A stretch of 64,000 nt of DNA. Source: an uncultured Mycobacteriaceae bacterium. Lineage in GTDB: Bacteria; Actinomycetota; Actinomycetes; Mycobacteriales; Mycobacteriaceae. Positions 9,111 through 16,676 of this stretch are shown in pieces. The notes under the pieces were generated by a model. The model was given only the letters and a program-made list of their open reading frames with translations. It was not told the DNA's origin and searched no databases. The stretch is taken from assembly GCA_902826815.1 (NCBI GenBank), contig CADEGF010000016.1, positions 46,243-110,242 on the forward strand, read 5' to 3'. Within the stretch, counting starts at the first letter, position 1. Every line of letters starts with the position of its first letter. A program made the position numbers and the translations under genes.

Positions 9111-10057
9111 GCCTTTGCTCCTGTCGTTTCTTTGATGTGCCCGTTCGGGCTGACTGTGCTGCGCACCGCGAGATCGACTGGCCGAACGTAGGTGTCGAAC
9201 CACTCGACGATCCGCGGCGTGGTCTGTTCCCAGTACTGGTCGTAGGCCGCGTAGTGGGTGGTGTGACGCTGGATGATGAGTTCCTTGGGACCCGACGCGG
9301 CGGCGTAAAGCGCCTCGGCGTGATCGGTCGGCGTCGTCGCGTCACCGTCGACCCCGATGATCAGCAGTGGTGTCGTCATCCCGGCGGCTGCGACCAACGG
9401 CTGATAGTTCAGGATCTCGTCCGCACAAGCCAACGGCACGTCAGTCGGGATGCGACCGTCGACGTCGGATTTCACTGTCGTGGTCCGGCGTTCCGCCGAC
9501 GGCACCATGATCTCTTCGCGGGGATGAACCCTCCGGCCCACCCCTTCGACCACGCGCCGCTTCCGGTCCGCCTCCAATTCGCCGAGGAACGCCAACCATT
9601 CCGACTCGGACCGCATTCGGTGTAGCCAGTCCCTGCCGTCCGCCACCGGAACCTGACTCACCGCGGCCTTGATCCGGGTATCTGCCGCGGCAAGGAGTAC
9701 CGCGTTGCCGCCGCCGGTGCCACCGCTGCCGAAGACGCCGATGGCGTCGGCCACCACGTCGGGACGCGTGGTCAGGTAGGTGACGGCGTTCATCAGATCC
9801 TGCAATTGCCAAGTAGGCGAGAGGATCCCGCGGTCTCCTTCTGATTCACCGAAACCGCGATAGTCGAAGATCAGCACACCGAAACCGGCCTCGGTCAGCG
9901 CTTCGTGGTACCGCACGTAGAGCTTGGAATCCTTGAGACCCAACCAGCCGGGGCCCTGCACAATGGCGCGATACGGACCTGATGCGCCCTCAGCGGTGCG
10001 CCACAGGGCGTCGATCCGCTGACCTTCGCTGTGGAAGGTGACGGGGGTCGTGTGCAT
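9107..10057 (-). CDS. alpha/beta hydrolase
   Basis: Soluble alpha/beta hydrolase of 316 residues, dienelactone hydrolase/acylpeptidase-like, first gene of its operon. The fold is seen in the GPGW oxyanion region, the DYRGFGES strand and the C-terminal HTTHYAAYDQ His. The nucleophile elbow reads GVFGSGGTGGG, so the usual GxSxG is altered to FxSxG; the Ser is present but the position -2 Gly is not. A possible role is opening an ester, lactone or amide. The GntR-type box lies 44-56 bases upstream. The stop overlaps the start of the amidohydrolase. Confidence 0.8.
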   Translation of the reverse strand: MHTTPVTFHSEGQRIDALWRTAEGASGPYRAIVQGPGWLGLKDSKLYVRYHEALTEAGFGVLIFDYRGFGESEGDRGILSPTWQLQDLMNAVTYLTTRPDVVADAIGVFGSGGTGGGNAVLLAAADTRIKAAVSQVPVADGRDWLHRMRSESEWLAFLGELEADRKRRVVEGVGRRVHPREEIMVPSAERRTTTVKSDVDGRIPTDVPLACADEILNYQPLVAAAGMTTPLLIIGVDGDATTPTDHAEALYAAASGPKELIIQRHTTHYAAYDQYWEQTTPRIVEWFDTYVRPVDLAVRSTVSPNGHIKETTGAKA

Positions 10058-10100
10058 GACGCGGCCTCTCTTCTCTACTGCCTAGGCAGGCAACTGTCAT

Positions 10101-10113
10101 CTTATATCCAAAA
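10101..10113 (-). promoter_or_regulatory. candidate GntR box upstream of the hydrolase operon
   Basis: On the minus strand this reads TTTTGGATATAAG. It is preceded by AT-rich sequence with TTTTGTAT and lies 44-56 bases before the hydrolase ATG. About 12 of 17 positions match the aligned box upstream of the 15650 gene. AT-rich in a 65-70% GC background. Confidence 0.4.
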
Positions 10114-10132
10114 TACAAAATGCAAAAACGGG

Positions 10133-11380
10133 TCAGTCATCATCAGCGCCAGAAGCGCTCTCTTCAGCGCCATGCTCGCCAGACATCGCGGGTTCCAGTG
10201 CACGCTGAGTACCGGCGACACTTCGGGCCACCGCCGCACCGACGACGCCGAGACCGGCGAACACGAAAAACGTCTGCGGGATCGTCAGTACCAATGTCAC
10301 CGCGCCGAACAGCAACGGCGACGAGAACTTTCCGATGTTCCTGACGGTGCCGGTGAGCCCGATATAGGACATCCGTGCTCCAACCGGGGCCATCTCGTTG
10401 GCCAGTACGTTGTGCGCGACACCGTAGATTCCGTCCTGAATGCCGTAAAGCAACAGGCCGATCGCCACGACGACGGCGGTGTTGCCCCATCCGATGAGGA
10501 CCAGGCTGACGGTGATCAGCAGCATGGCGCCGAGGATCAGCTCCGACGACCGCCAGCGCGACGCGAGCCGCTCCGACAGCAGTGCCGTCACCGCGGAGAG
10601 TGCACCGCACGCGCCCACCAGCCAACCGACCGCCGCCGCCGACATCCCGACGTGGTCGACAGCGAGCACGGGGGTATAGGTCAACACCGCGAACTTGAAG
10701 ATGAAGCGCGCCGCGGCCAGGGTCTGAACGCCGACGACGGCAGGCGCCTGCCAAACCGATTCCTTCGTACCGTCCTTGGCCTTTCGCGGTTCGTCCTGGT
10801 GATCTTTGAGCACGAACCACGCGACCACCGCCAAGGGCAGGGTCAGCATCTGCGTGGCAAAGGGCGCGAACCACGAAACCGCCAGCAGCATGCCGCCGAT
10901 CACCGGGAACACCGATTCCGACGCTGCCATCGCCACGATCCGCCGGCTCTGGTCCCGGTGCGCCGCCCGCCCGGACAGGGCAACCGAGCCGATGATCCCG
11001 ACGGTCATGGACTGCAGCGAACCGAAGACGATGCCCTGCACGAACCGGACGGCGAGCAAGGTCGGAAGATCATGCGCGAACATGAGGAGAAGGCCGCCCA
11101 ACCCGAAGATCGTCAGGCCGCCAGCGACGATCTTCCGCGGGCCGATTCGCTCGGTGAGCACCCCGGCAGCGAATGCCGAGAACACCCCCGGGAGCAGGTA
11201 GACGCTGGTGATCAGGCCGACCTGGAAATTGTCGAGGCCGAAGTGGTCACGTATCGCGGGTATCGCCGGAACGATGCCCTGCATGCCCGACGTGATGAAC
11301 CCGGCGGTGAGCGCAGCGACCCAGACCGTTGCGCCAACGCCCGGCTGACGTTGCGCACGCGTGCCAGAGCGCGCCATCAC
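10133..11380 (-). CDS. MFS transporter
   Basis: Twelve-segment major facilitator, 415 residues. The N-terminal half has the loop motif GVLTERIGPRKIV between TM2 and TM3. A GGGGAG site immediately precedes the ATG. It is the last gene of the monooxygenase-tctC-tctAB-MFS run, 50 bases after tctAB. With the ABC permease, the TctABC system and the other MFS, it is the fourth transport system of the island. Direction (import of substrate or efflux of product) cannot be told. Confidence 0.85.
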   Translation of the reverse strand: MMARSGTRAQRQPGVGATVWVAALTAGFITSGMQGIVPAIPAIRDHFGLDNFQVGLITSVYLLPGVFSAFAAGVLTERIGPRKIVAGGLTIFGLGGLLLMFAHDLPTLLAVRFVQGIVFGSLQSMTVGIIGSVALSGRAAHRDQSRRIVAMAASESVFPVIGGMLLAVSWFAPFATQMLTLPLAVVAWFVLKDHQDEPRKAKDGTKESVWQAPAVVGVQTLAAARFIFKFAVLTYTPVLAVDHVGMSAAAVGWLVGACGALSAVTALLSERLASRWRSSELILGAMLLITVSLVLIGWGNTAVVVAIGLLLYGIQDGIYGVAHNVLANEMAPVGARMSYIGLTGTVRNIGKFSSPLLFGAVTLVLTIPQTFFVFAGLGVVGAAVARSVAGTQRALEPAMSGEHGAEESASGADDD

Positions 11381-11430
11381 TCCCCTTCCCTCATTCGCCT
11401 TCCTTATTCACGACGATGTCCTGCTCGACC

Positions 11431-13593
11431 TCAGTAGGACACCAAAAGCCCGCCCTCCAGCGGAACATCGAGCAGCGTGTGAAACACCAGATACAAGACG
11501 ACGCAGGAGATCACGGTCGTCAACACCGTCGTGAGCCAACGCTCACGGGTGACCAGGCGCAGGAACAGCACGAAGATCACGGGAACGGTGATTTCGAGGC
11601 CGACCAGGATGATCCCGATCAGCATGCCGACCACGAGTATCAGGCTCATCCGGAGGCGACGCGCCATGCCGTCGGATTCGTCAGCGACAGGTTCGGCAGG
11701 TGTGACCTGCTCTGCCGTGCTGAGCTGACCACGCTCGACGACGACACCGTCATCGGCCATCGTCTCGTTCGATCGCCCATGACCGCCGACGGTCGTATCA
11801 CGCTCAGCGCCAAGTTTTTCGGTGGCATCCTCCTCCAGTTGGGCGACCATCTCCTCCATGCCGCCGCCGTCTGCGATCAGCCCACCCGCCCTGCTCCGGA
11901 CGGCGGGTACCAAGGCCACCACGAGATACACGGCGACCAGGACCACCAGGGCGCCCGCGGTGATGACGGGGAAGGTGCGGCCCTTGTCGCTGAAGTCAGC
12001 GGCCATCGCGAGAGCCACGACGGCAACAAGACCGAACGCCGACATCACTGCCAACGACCATGGCCGCGTGGCAGATTCGATGCCACGTGCGACCTCCGCT
12101 GCGTCGCGTTGGCCCGCTCGGCGGGTGGAGATCGCCTCATAGACCAGCACCACGATGGTCAGAATCAGCAGACCGACCGAGATCGGCCGTGTGAAGAACC
12201 CGCTGACGCCTCCGTAGGAGGAGAGCGTCTGCAGGTACGACTTCTCCACCAGCGGACCGAGGATGAAGCCGAGGATCACGGGTATGAGCGGCATCCCGAT
12301 CGACCGCATGGCATACGCGACCAACCCGAAGCCGATCGACGCGATCACATCGGTCGAGCTGAGATTCAGTGCGTAGGCTCCGATCACCGCCAGCATCAGG
12401 ACGAACGGCGACAAGATGCCCGGTTTGATCCGGGTGATCTGAAGCAGTTGCGGCCCGAAGATCAGGCCGAGTACAGAGGTGAAGAAGCTTGCGGCGCTCA
12501 GCACGATGATCGCGATCCAGACGATGTCCGGACTCTCCCTGATCAGGTTGGGTCCAGGGGTCAACCCGTGAATCACCATGGCGCCCATCACGACCGCCCA
12601 ATCGGAGCTGCCAGGGATACCGAAGGCGAGACTGGGTAGCGCGGATCCGGAATCCTTCGCGTCGTTGGACGCTTCCGGCGCAAGCACGCCGCGGGGGTCG
12701 CCGTATCCGAATCGCGGATTCTTGCATGTCCTGGCCGCCTGGAAGTACGCCAGGAACGCCGCCACACTTCCGCCGACGGCGGGTACCAGGCCGATACCGG
12801 CACCGATCAGCGAGCTGCGGATCAACAGGAACGGCTGCTTGATCGTGTAGACGACGCCTTCCAAGATCTGCTTGTGGCCGAACTTGAGGTCCGAGACGCC
12901 TTTGGCGACGCTCTGGTTCGTTCGCAGTAGTTCGAGCGCCTCGGTGACAGCGAACATGCCGACGAGCACGATCACCACGTCGAAGCCGTTGTAGAGCGAA
13001 GGTTGGTCGAATGCGTATCTGACGTCACCGCCGACCGGTGCGAATCCGACGAACGAGAACAGCACGCCGAGCAGACCCGACACCACGCCCTTGAACATCG
13101 ATCCACGAGATGCCATCGCGATGACCGTCAAGCCGAACACCCCGAGCATGAAGAACTCCGGGAAGGAGAACGACAGCACCAACGGCCGCACGATCGGAAT
13201 CAAAGCGATCAAGACCGCCGTGCCGATGAACGACCCGAGGAACGAGGACGACGCGGATATGCCGATCGCGAAGCCACCGCGACCCTGCCGCGCCAGCGGG
13301 TAACCATCCAAAGTCGTTGCGGCACTGGGTGACGATCCAGGAACGTTCAGGAGGATGGCGGTCACCGAACCGCAGAACGATTGACCTGCCAGTGCGGCGA
13401 TGAACAACCCCATCGCAGTGTGGGTGTCCATGTTGTAGGTGAACGGGATCATCAGCGCGATCCCGACTGAACCGCCGAGGCCGGGCAGCAGACCGGTGAG
13501 CATGCCGTTGGCGCAGCCGACCAGGAATGCGATGAGGAAGGCCCAGTTCGCCATCGAGGACAGCGCGTCGGGCAGCGCGCTCAGGAATCCCAT
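11431..13593 (-). CDS. TctA-TctB fusion permease of a tripartite tricarboxylate transporter
   Basis: Membrane component of a TTT carrier, 720 residues. The first ~495 residues are TctA (large permease, about 12 segments): GLLPGLGGSVGIALMIPFTY near residue 30, and GNVPGSSPSAATTLDGYPLA-like and PEASNDAKDSGS blocks typical of the family. After a hydrophilic linker come about four or five further segments that look like the small subunit TctB (DUF1468), including FPVITAGALVVL, separated by an acidic linker. TctA and TctB are usually separate genes of about 500 and 150-200 residues, so this is a fusion. The start is 7 bases after the tctC stop. TTT systems import carboxylates using a periplasmic binding protein. 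Confidence 0.88.
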   Translation of the reverse strand: MGFLSALPDALSSMANWAFLIAFLVGCANGMLTGLLPGLGGSVGIALMIPFTYNMDTHTAMGLFIAALAGQSFCGSVTAILLNVPGSSPSAATTLDGYPLARQGRGGFAIGISASSSFLGSFIGTAVLIALIPIVRPLVLSFSFPEFFMLGVFGLTVIAMASRGSMFKGVVSGLLGVLFSFVGFAPVGGDVRYAFDQPSLYNGFDVVIVLVGMFAVTEALELLRTNQSVAKGVSDLKFGHKQILEGVVYTIKQPFLLIRSSLIGAGIGLVPAVGGSVAAFLAYFQAARTCKNPRFGYGDPRGVLAPEASNDAKDSGSALPSLAFGIPGSSDWAVVMGAMVIHGLTPGPNLIRESPDIVWIAIIVLSAASFFTSVLGLIFGPQLLQITRIKPGILSPFVLMLAVIGAYALNLSSTDVIASIGFGLVAYAMRSIGMPLIPVILGFILGPLVEKSYLQTLSSYGGVSGFFTRPISVGLLILTIVVLVYEAISTRRAGQRDAAEVARGIESATRPWSLAVMSAFGLVAVVALAMAADFSDKGRTFPVITAGALVVLVAVYLVVALVPAVRSRAGGLIADGGGMEEMVAQLEEDATEKLGAERDTTVGGHGRSNETMADDGVVVERGQLSTAEQVTPAEPVADESDGMARRLRMSLILVVGMLIGIILVGLEITVPVIFVLFLRLVTRERWLTTVLTTVISCVVLYLVFHTLLDVPLEGGLLVSY

Positions 13594-13600
13594 GGCGTGC

Positions 13601-14608
13601 TCAGCTCGTCAACGTCGGCACGAGCTCCTTCATCTGCTCGATCTGTTTCTTCATCACCTCGGTAGCCGCTTGCCAGTCCCGCGGGATGATCGGCCGCTTG
13701 GCGCTCTTCGCCCAGTCCGCGAACTCGGGGCTGCTCATCGTCTTGAAGGTGGCGTCCCGCAGATAGGTGGCCACGCCGTCGGGCAGTTCGGGCGGCGCCA
13801 CGATCAGACGAAGTTCGGTAACCGCTCCACTGAGGTCGGCGAAGCCCTTCGACTGAGCACTCGGCACTCCCTTCAACCAGGGCAGCGTGGGCGGCCGTTG
13901 GTCTTCGGTGCCCAGGAACAGCAGTGGCCGGATGTCGCCGGACTCCACGAAGCCGGTCAGGTCGGTCGATCCGTACACGATGAAATCGGCGTCTCCGCGC
14001 AGCAATCCGGTCACCACGTCCGCGGATCCCTCTGCTCCGTAGGTGACGGTGGCGTCGAGCTTGAGTGCCTTGATGGTGGCGAGTCCGGCCAGTGCCGACG
14101 AGGAGCCCTCCTCGACGGTCAGGGTGCGCAGTCCCTTCTTGTTGATCAAGTCCTCGATCGTGCGGTACGGCGAATCCGACGCGACATAAACCACATACGC
14201 GTTCTCGTCGACGCTGCCGAGCACGGTGAACTTCTCGGTATCCCATTTGGCCAGATCCGGGTCTTGGATCTGCTGCGCGATCGCGGCGGGCATCGGCAGG
14301 ATTCCGATGGTGTAGCCGTCCGGCTTCGCCGTGTACTGCTCAGTGATGCCCTGCGGCAGCGGCGGCATGTTGCGGATCACCACGCTGGTCCCGTCGGGCA
14401 GCTGTGTCTTCTGCATCACTTCGGCGATTCCGCGCGAGTAGACGTCGAATCCCCCGCCCGGGCTGTAAGGAACGATCCAGTCGATGTCCTTCGACGGCGT
14501 CCACGCCCCTTGAGAGTCGGTGCCGGAGGACGATTTCGATCCGCAGCCTGCGACGGCGAGCCCTGCGACGAGTCCGACCGCGATAACACGAAAAAGCCGG
14601 TTCTTCAT
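13601..14608 (-). CDS. TctC/Bug-type solute-binding lipoprotein
   Basis: Extracytoplasmic receptor of the TTT carrier, 335 residues, the normal size for the Bug family. A signal peptide ends in a lipobox VAGC with Cys22, so it is membrane-anchored on the outer face. The DWIVPYSPGGGFDVYSRG block is the family ligand-binding loop. It lies directly upstream of the fused permease and 19 bases after the monooxygenase gene. Bug proteins bind carboxylates, including aromatic and N-heterocyclic acids (nicotinate, phthalate). An acidic substrate is therefore plausible. Confidence 0.9.
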   Translation of the reverse strand: MKNRLFRVIAVGLVAGLAVAGCGSKSSSGTDSQGAWTPSKDIDWIVPYSPGGGFDVYSRGIAEVMQKTQLPDGTSVVIRNMPPLPQGITEQYTAKPDGYTIGILPMPAAIAQQIQDPDLAKWDTEKFTVLGSVDENAYVVYVASDSPYRTIEDLINKKGLRTLTVEEGSSSALAGLATIKALKLDATVTYGAEGSADVVTGLLRGDADFIVYGSTDLTGFVESGDIRPLLFLGTEDQRPPTLPWLKGVPSAQSKGFADLSGAVTELRLIVAPPELPDGVATYLRDATFKTMSSPEFADWAKSAKRPIIPRDWQAATEVMKKQIEQMKELVPTLTS

Positions 14609-14627
14609 GGTGTTGCGTCCCTTCGGA

Positions 14628-15650
14628 TCAGCGATACTTCGGCAGGATTTCGTTCGCCCACAGCTCCATTTGGCGCGTCAACTCGTCCATCGTCGGGTAG
14701 ATGAATTTGAGCTCGAAATGTGTGACGCCCGCATCGACGAACTCCTCGACGCGGCGCTGCACTGCCGACACCGATCCGAAGATGTGCCGGTCGAGCGCGA
14801 ACTGGATCTGGTCGACGTCGCGTTCGTATGTCCCCGAACTCGTCTCGACAGTGGGCAGAGCGCGGGCCATCGCGGCGTCTTGGTCGGTGTCGATCACAGT
14901 GAGCTTCTCGACCGCGATCGTGATGTCATCCGCGCTTCGGCCGTGTTCCTCGGCCGTCCTTCGCACGATTTCTGTGCCACGGGCCATCTCGCTCGGCGAC
15001 AGCCAACCGGGCACCCACCCGTCGCCGACTCGACCGGTTCGACGGGCAGCCGCATCGGTCCAGCCCCCGACCCACACGTCGGGACCCTTGTCCTGCAGCG
15101 GTTTCGGGAAGATCTCCGCGTCTTTGAACTCGACATAGCGACCCGAGTAGGAGGCCAGCGGCTCGGTCCAGATCGCCCGCATCGCCTCGACGTATTCGTC
15201 CGTCATCCGCGCACGTGCCGAGAACGGCACACCGAACACATCGAACTCGCTGGATTCCTTGGAGGCCTTGGAACCCAGTCCGACGCCCGCGATCAGACGT
15301 CCGCCCGTCAGGTGGTCGAGAGTGGCCAATTGCTTGGCCGCGTAGATCGGATTGCGTGTCGGCATGATCAGGCAGGCCACCCCGATGCGCACCCTCGAGG
15401 TCTTCGCCGCGAGATAACCGATCGTGGTGAGCGATTCGAAGAAGTCGGCGGACTGATCGTCGGCGAGCGCCTCGTGCGCGCCGGAGGAGATGTGGTGGCG
15501 GTGCATCGCAGTGCTCCACACCACGTGGTCGTGAAGGAAGATCGAATCGAACCCCATCTGCTCGGCTTCGGTGGCAGCACGGGTGATGTTGTCGACAGAC
15601 GTCAATGGCCCCGAATTGGGCACCCGCACGCCGAATGAAACCTCCGCCAC
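14628..15650 (-). CDS. LLM class flavin-dependent oxidoreductase
   Basis: Second luciferase-like flavin/F420 enzyme of the island, 340 residues. It begins MAEVSFGVRVPNSGP and has the family blocks FDSIFLHDHVVWS and GRLIAGVGLGSK. It is only distantly similar to the 6707-7684 enzyme, so the pair are not a recent duplication. First gene of the operon with tctC, tctAB and the MFS. A palindromic GGAT-N5-ATCC box is centred about 50 bases upstream. The role is probably oxygenation or dehydrogenation of the imported compound (inference). Confidence 0.86.
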   Translation of the reverse strand: MAEVSFGVRVPNSGPLTSVDNITRAATEAEQMGFDSIFLHDHVVWSTAMHRHHISSGAHEALADDQSADFFESLTTIGYLAAKTSRVRIGVACLIMPTRNPIYAAKQLATLDHLTGGRLIAGVGLGSKASKESSEFDVFGVPFSARARMTDEYVEAMRAIWTEPLASYSGRYVEFKDAEIFPKPLQDKGPDVWVGGWTDAAARRTGRVGDGWVPGWLSPSEMARGTEIVRRTAEEHGRSADDITIAVEKLTVIDTDQDAAMARALPTVETSSGTYERDVDQIQFALDRHIFGSVSAVQRRVEEFVDAGVTHFELKFIYPTMDELTRQMELWANEILPKYR

Positions 15651-15691
15651 AGGGCCTCCTCGGACCTCGATTGGTCGATTTCAAATAGATT

Positions 15692-15709
15692 ATCTTGGAT
15701 ACAGAATCC
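15692..15709 (-). promoter_or_regulatory. candidate GntR box upstream of the monooxygenase-tct operon
   Basis: Minus strand GGATTCTGTATCCAAGAT: a GGAT-N5-ATCC palindrome followed by CAAGAT. It lies 42-59 bases before the ATG at 15650. It is nearly identical outside the central bases to the box upstream of the GntR gene (16637-16654). Confidence 0.5.
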
Positions 15710-15838
15710 TGCAACCGTTATCTATCGATTGACTAAGCGCCAGCGGGGTGCGTCGAAAGCAGGACACGCGCAGGCGTCAGCCGCGCGCTTGCCGGCGAGC
15801 GGGCTGGCAGGTCAGGGCACGAGAGGTCGTTCAGTGCG

Positions 15839-15854
15839 CGCCCGCAGGCGGGCG
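15839..15854 (-). terminator. GC hairpin after the GntR gene
   Basis: CGCCCGC (15839-15845) and GCGGGCG (15848-15854) form a tight stem just beyond the GntR stop. No U-tract. The rest of the roughly 150-base gap holds only GC-rich partial inverted repeats. Confidence 0.4.
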
Positions 15855-15857
15855 TGG

Positions 15858-16565
15858 CTAGGCCGGCGACTTCTCTTCGTTCGCGACGATGGCCTGCAGT
15901 CTTTCCGAGACCTTGTGCAGATGCTTGACCAGCCAGGCGGTCGCGGCCTTGGTGTCGCGCTTGCGCAGATGGTTGATGAGCTCTTCGTGACTGTGCTGTT
16001 CGTCGACGCGCTGCAACAGCAGATAGCGTCCGACGGCACCGCGCAGGTTGTTCACCTGAGCCAGCGCCCTTGGCCGATCGGCCCGCAGATAGAGCTGTTC
16101 GTACAGCTGGTAGCGCCGATCGAGCCGCTCGCTGAGCTCTTCGGCGTTCTCCAGGTCCTCGACAATCGCCTCGAGGCGGTCGACCAGTTCGTCGTCCATG
16201 GCCTGGATCGCGAGCTTCAGCAGATAGGACTCGAGCAGGATACGCAGTTCGTAGATTTCGGCGATCTCATCGGGCCGTAGCACCGAAACGGTGGCGCCGC
16301 GATACGGGTGGATCCGAACCAGACCCTCGTTCTCCAATTGGCGGAGGCTGGCGCGCACGGGCATCCGGCTGACGCCGAGCGAGCCAGCTATGGTGTCGAG
16401 GTTCAACCGCTGTCCTGGGCGGAAAATGCCTTGGACGATGGCCTCCCGGATGAAGGACTGGGTCATGTCCTCGACGGTCTGGAACGTGCCGCGCACGGAC
16501 TCCGCAATGTTGCTGAGGACTTTGGCGTCCCGCTCCGACACCTCGACCTCGATACTGCGTGCCAT
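15858..16565 (-). CDS. GntR family regulator with FCD effector domain
   Basis: Cytoplasmic DNA-binding regulator of 235 residues. The winged helix-turn-helix spans about residues 28-95 (FRPGQRLNLDTIAGSLGVSR, then MPVRASLRQLENEGLV), which is the classic FadR-subfamily pattern. The all-helical FCD domain spans about 103-225. FCD regulators mostly repress catabolic genes and release DNA on binding an organic acid. TAGGAGAGC precedes the ATG. It sits between the molybdenum hydroxylase genes and the monooxygenase-tct operon, and related boxes lie upstream of it and of three island operons. I infer that it is the local regulator. Confidence 0.9.
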   Translation of the reverse strand: MARSIEVEVSERDAKVLSNIAESVRGTFQTVEDMTQSFIREAIVQGIFRPGQRLNLDTIAGSLGVSRMPVRASLRQLENEGLVRIHPYRGATVSVLRPDEIAEIYELRILLESYLLKLAIQAMDDELVDRLEAIVEDLENAEELSERLDRRYQLYEQLYLRADRPRALAQVNNLRGAVGRYLLLQRVDEQHSHEELINHLRKRDTKAATAWLVKHLHKVSERLQAIVANEEKSPA

Positions 16566-16636
16566 GCTCTCCTAGCCTCATCTCGGGCCTCGTGGCCCAT
16601 TAGCTGTGTGACTGTAGCTGTTCCTGTGAGTGTTAC

Positions 16637-16654
16637 ATATTGGATCGTGAATCC
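16637..16654 (-). promoter_or_regulatory. candidate autoregulatory GntR box
   Basis: Minus strand GGATTCACGATCCAATAT: again GGAT-N5-ATCC followed by CAA-AT, 72-89 bases before the GntR ATG. A TATGTAAC -10-like stretch follows it. A further GGGCC-TCGT-GGCCC hairpin lies between this and the start. Confidence 0.45.
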
Positions 16655-16676
16655 TTAATTCCCGCGTCGGAGCGTT

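Noticed and set aside
10031-12639. long rightward open frames over the MFS and tctAB genes
   Set aside because: Antisense shadows with His/Arg/Asp-rich low-complexity composition; the leftward frames have clear family motifs.
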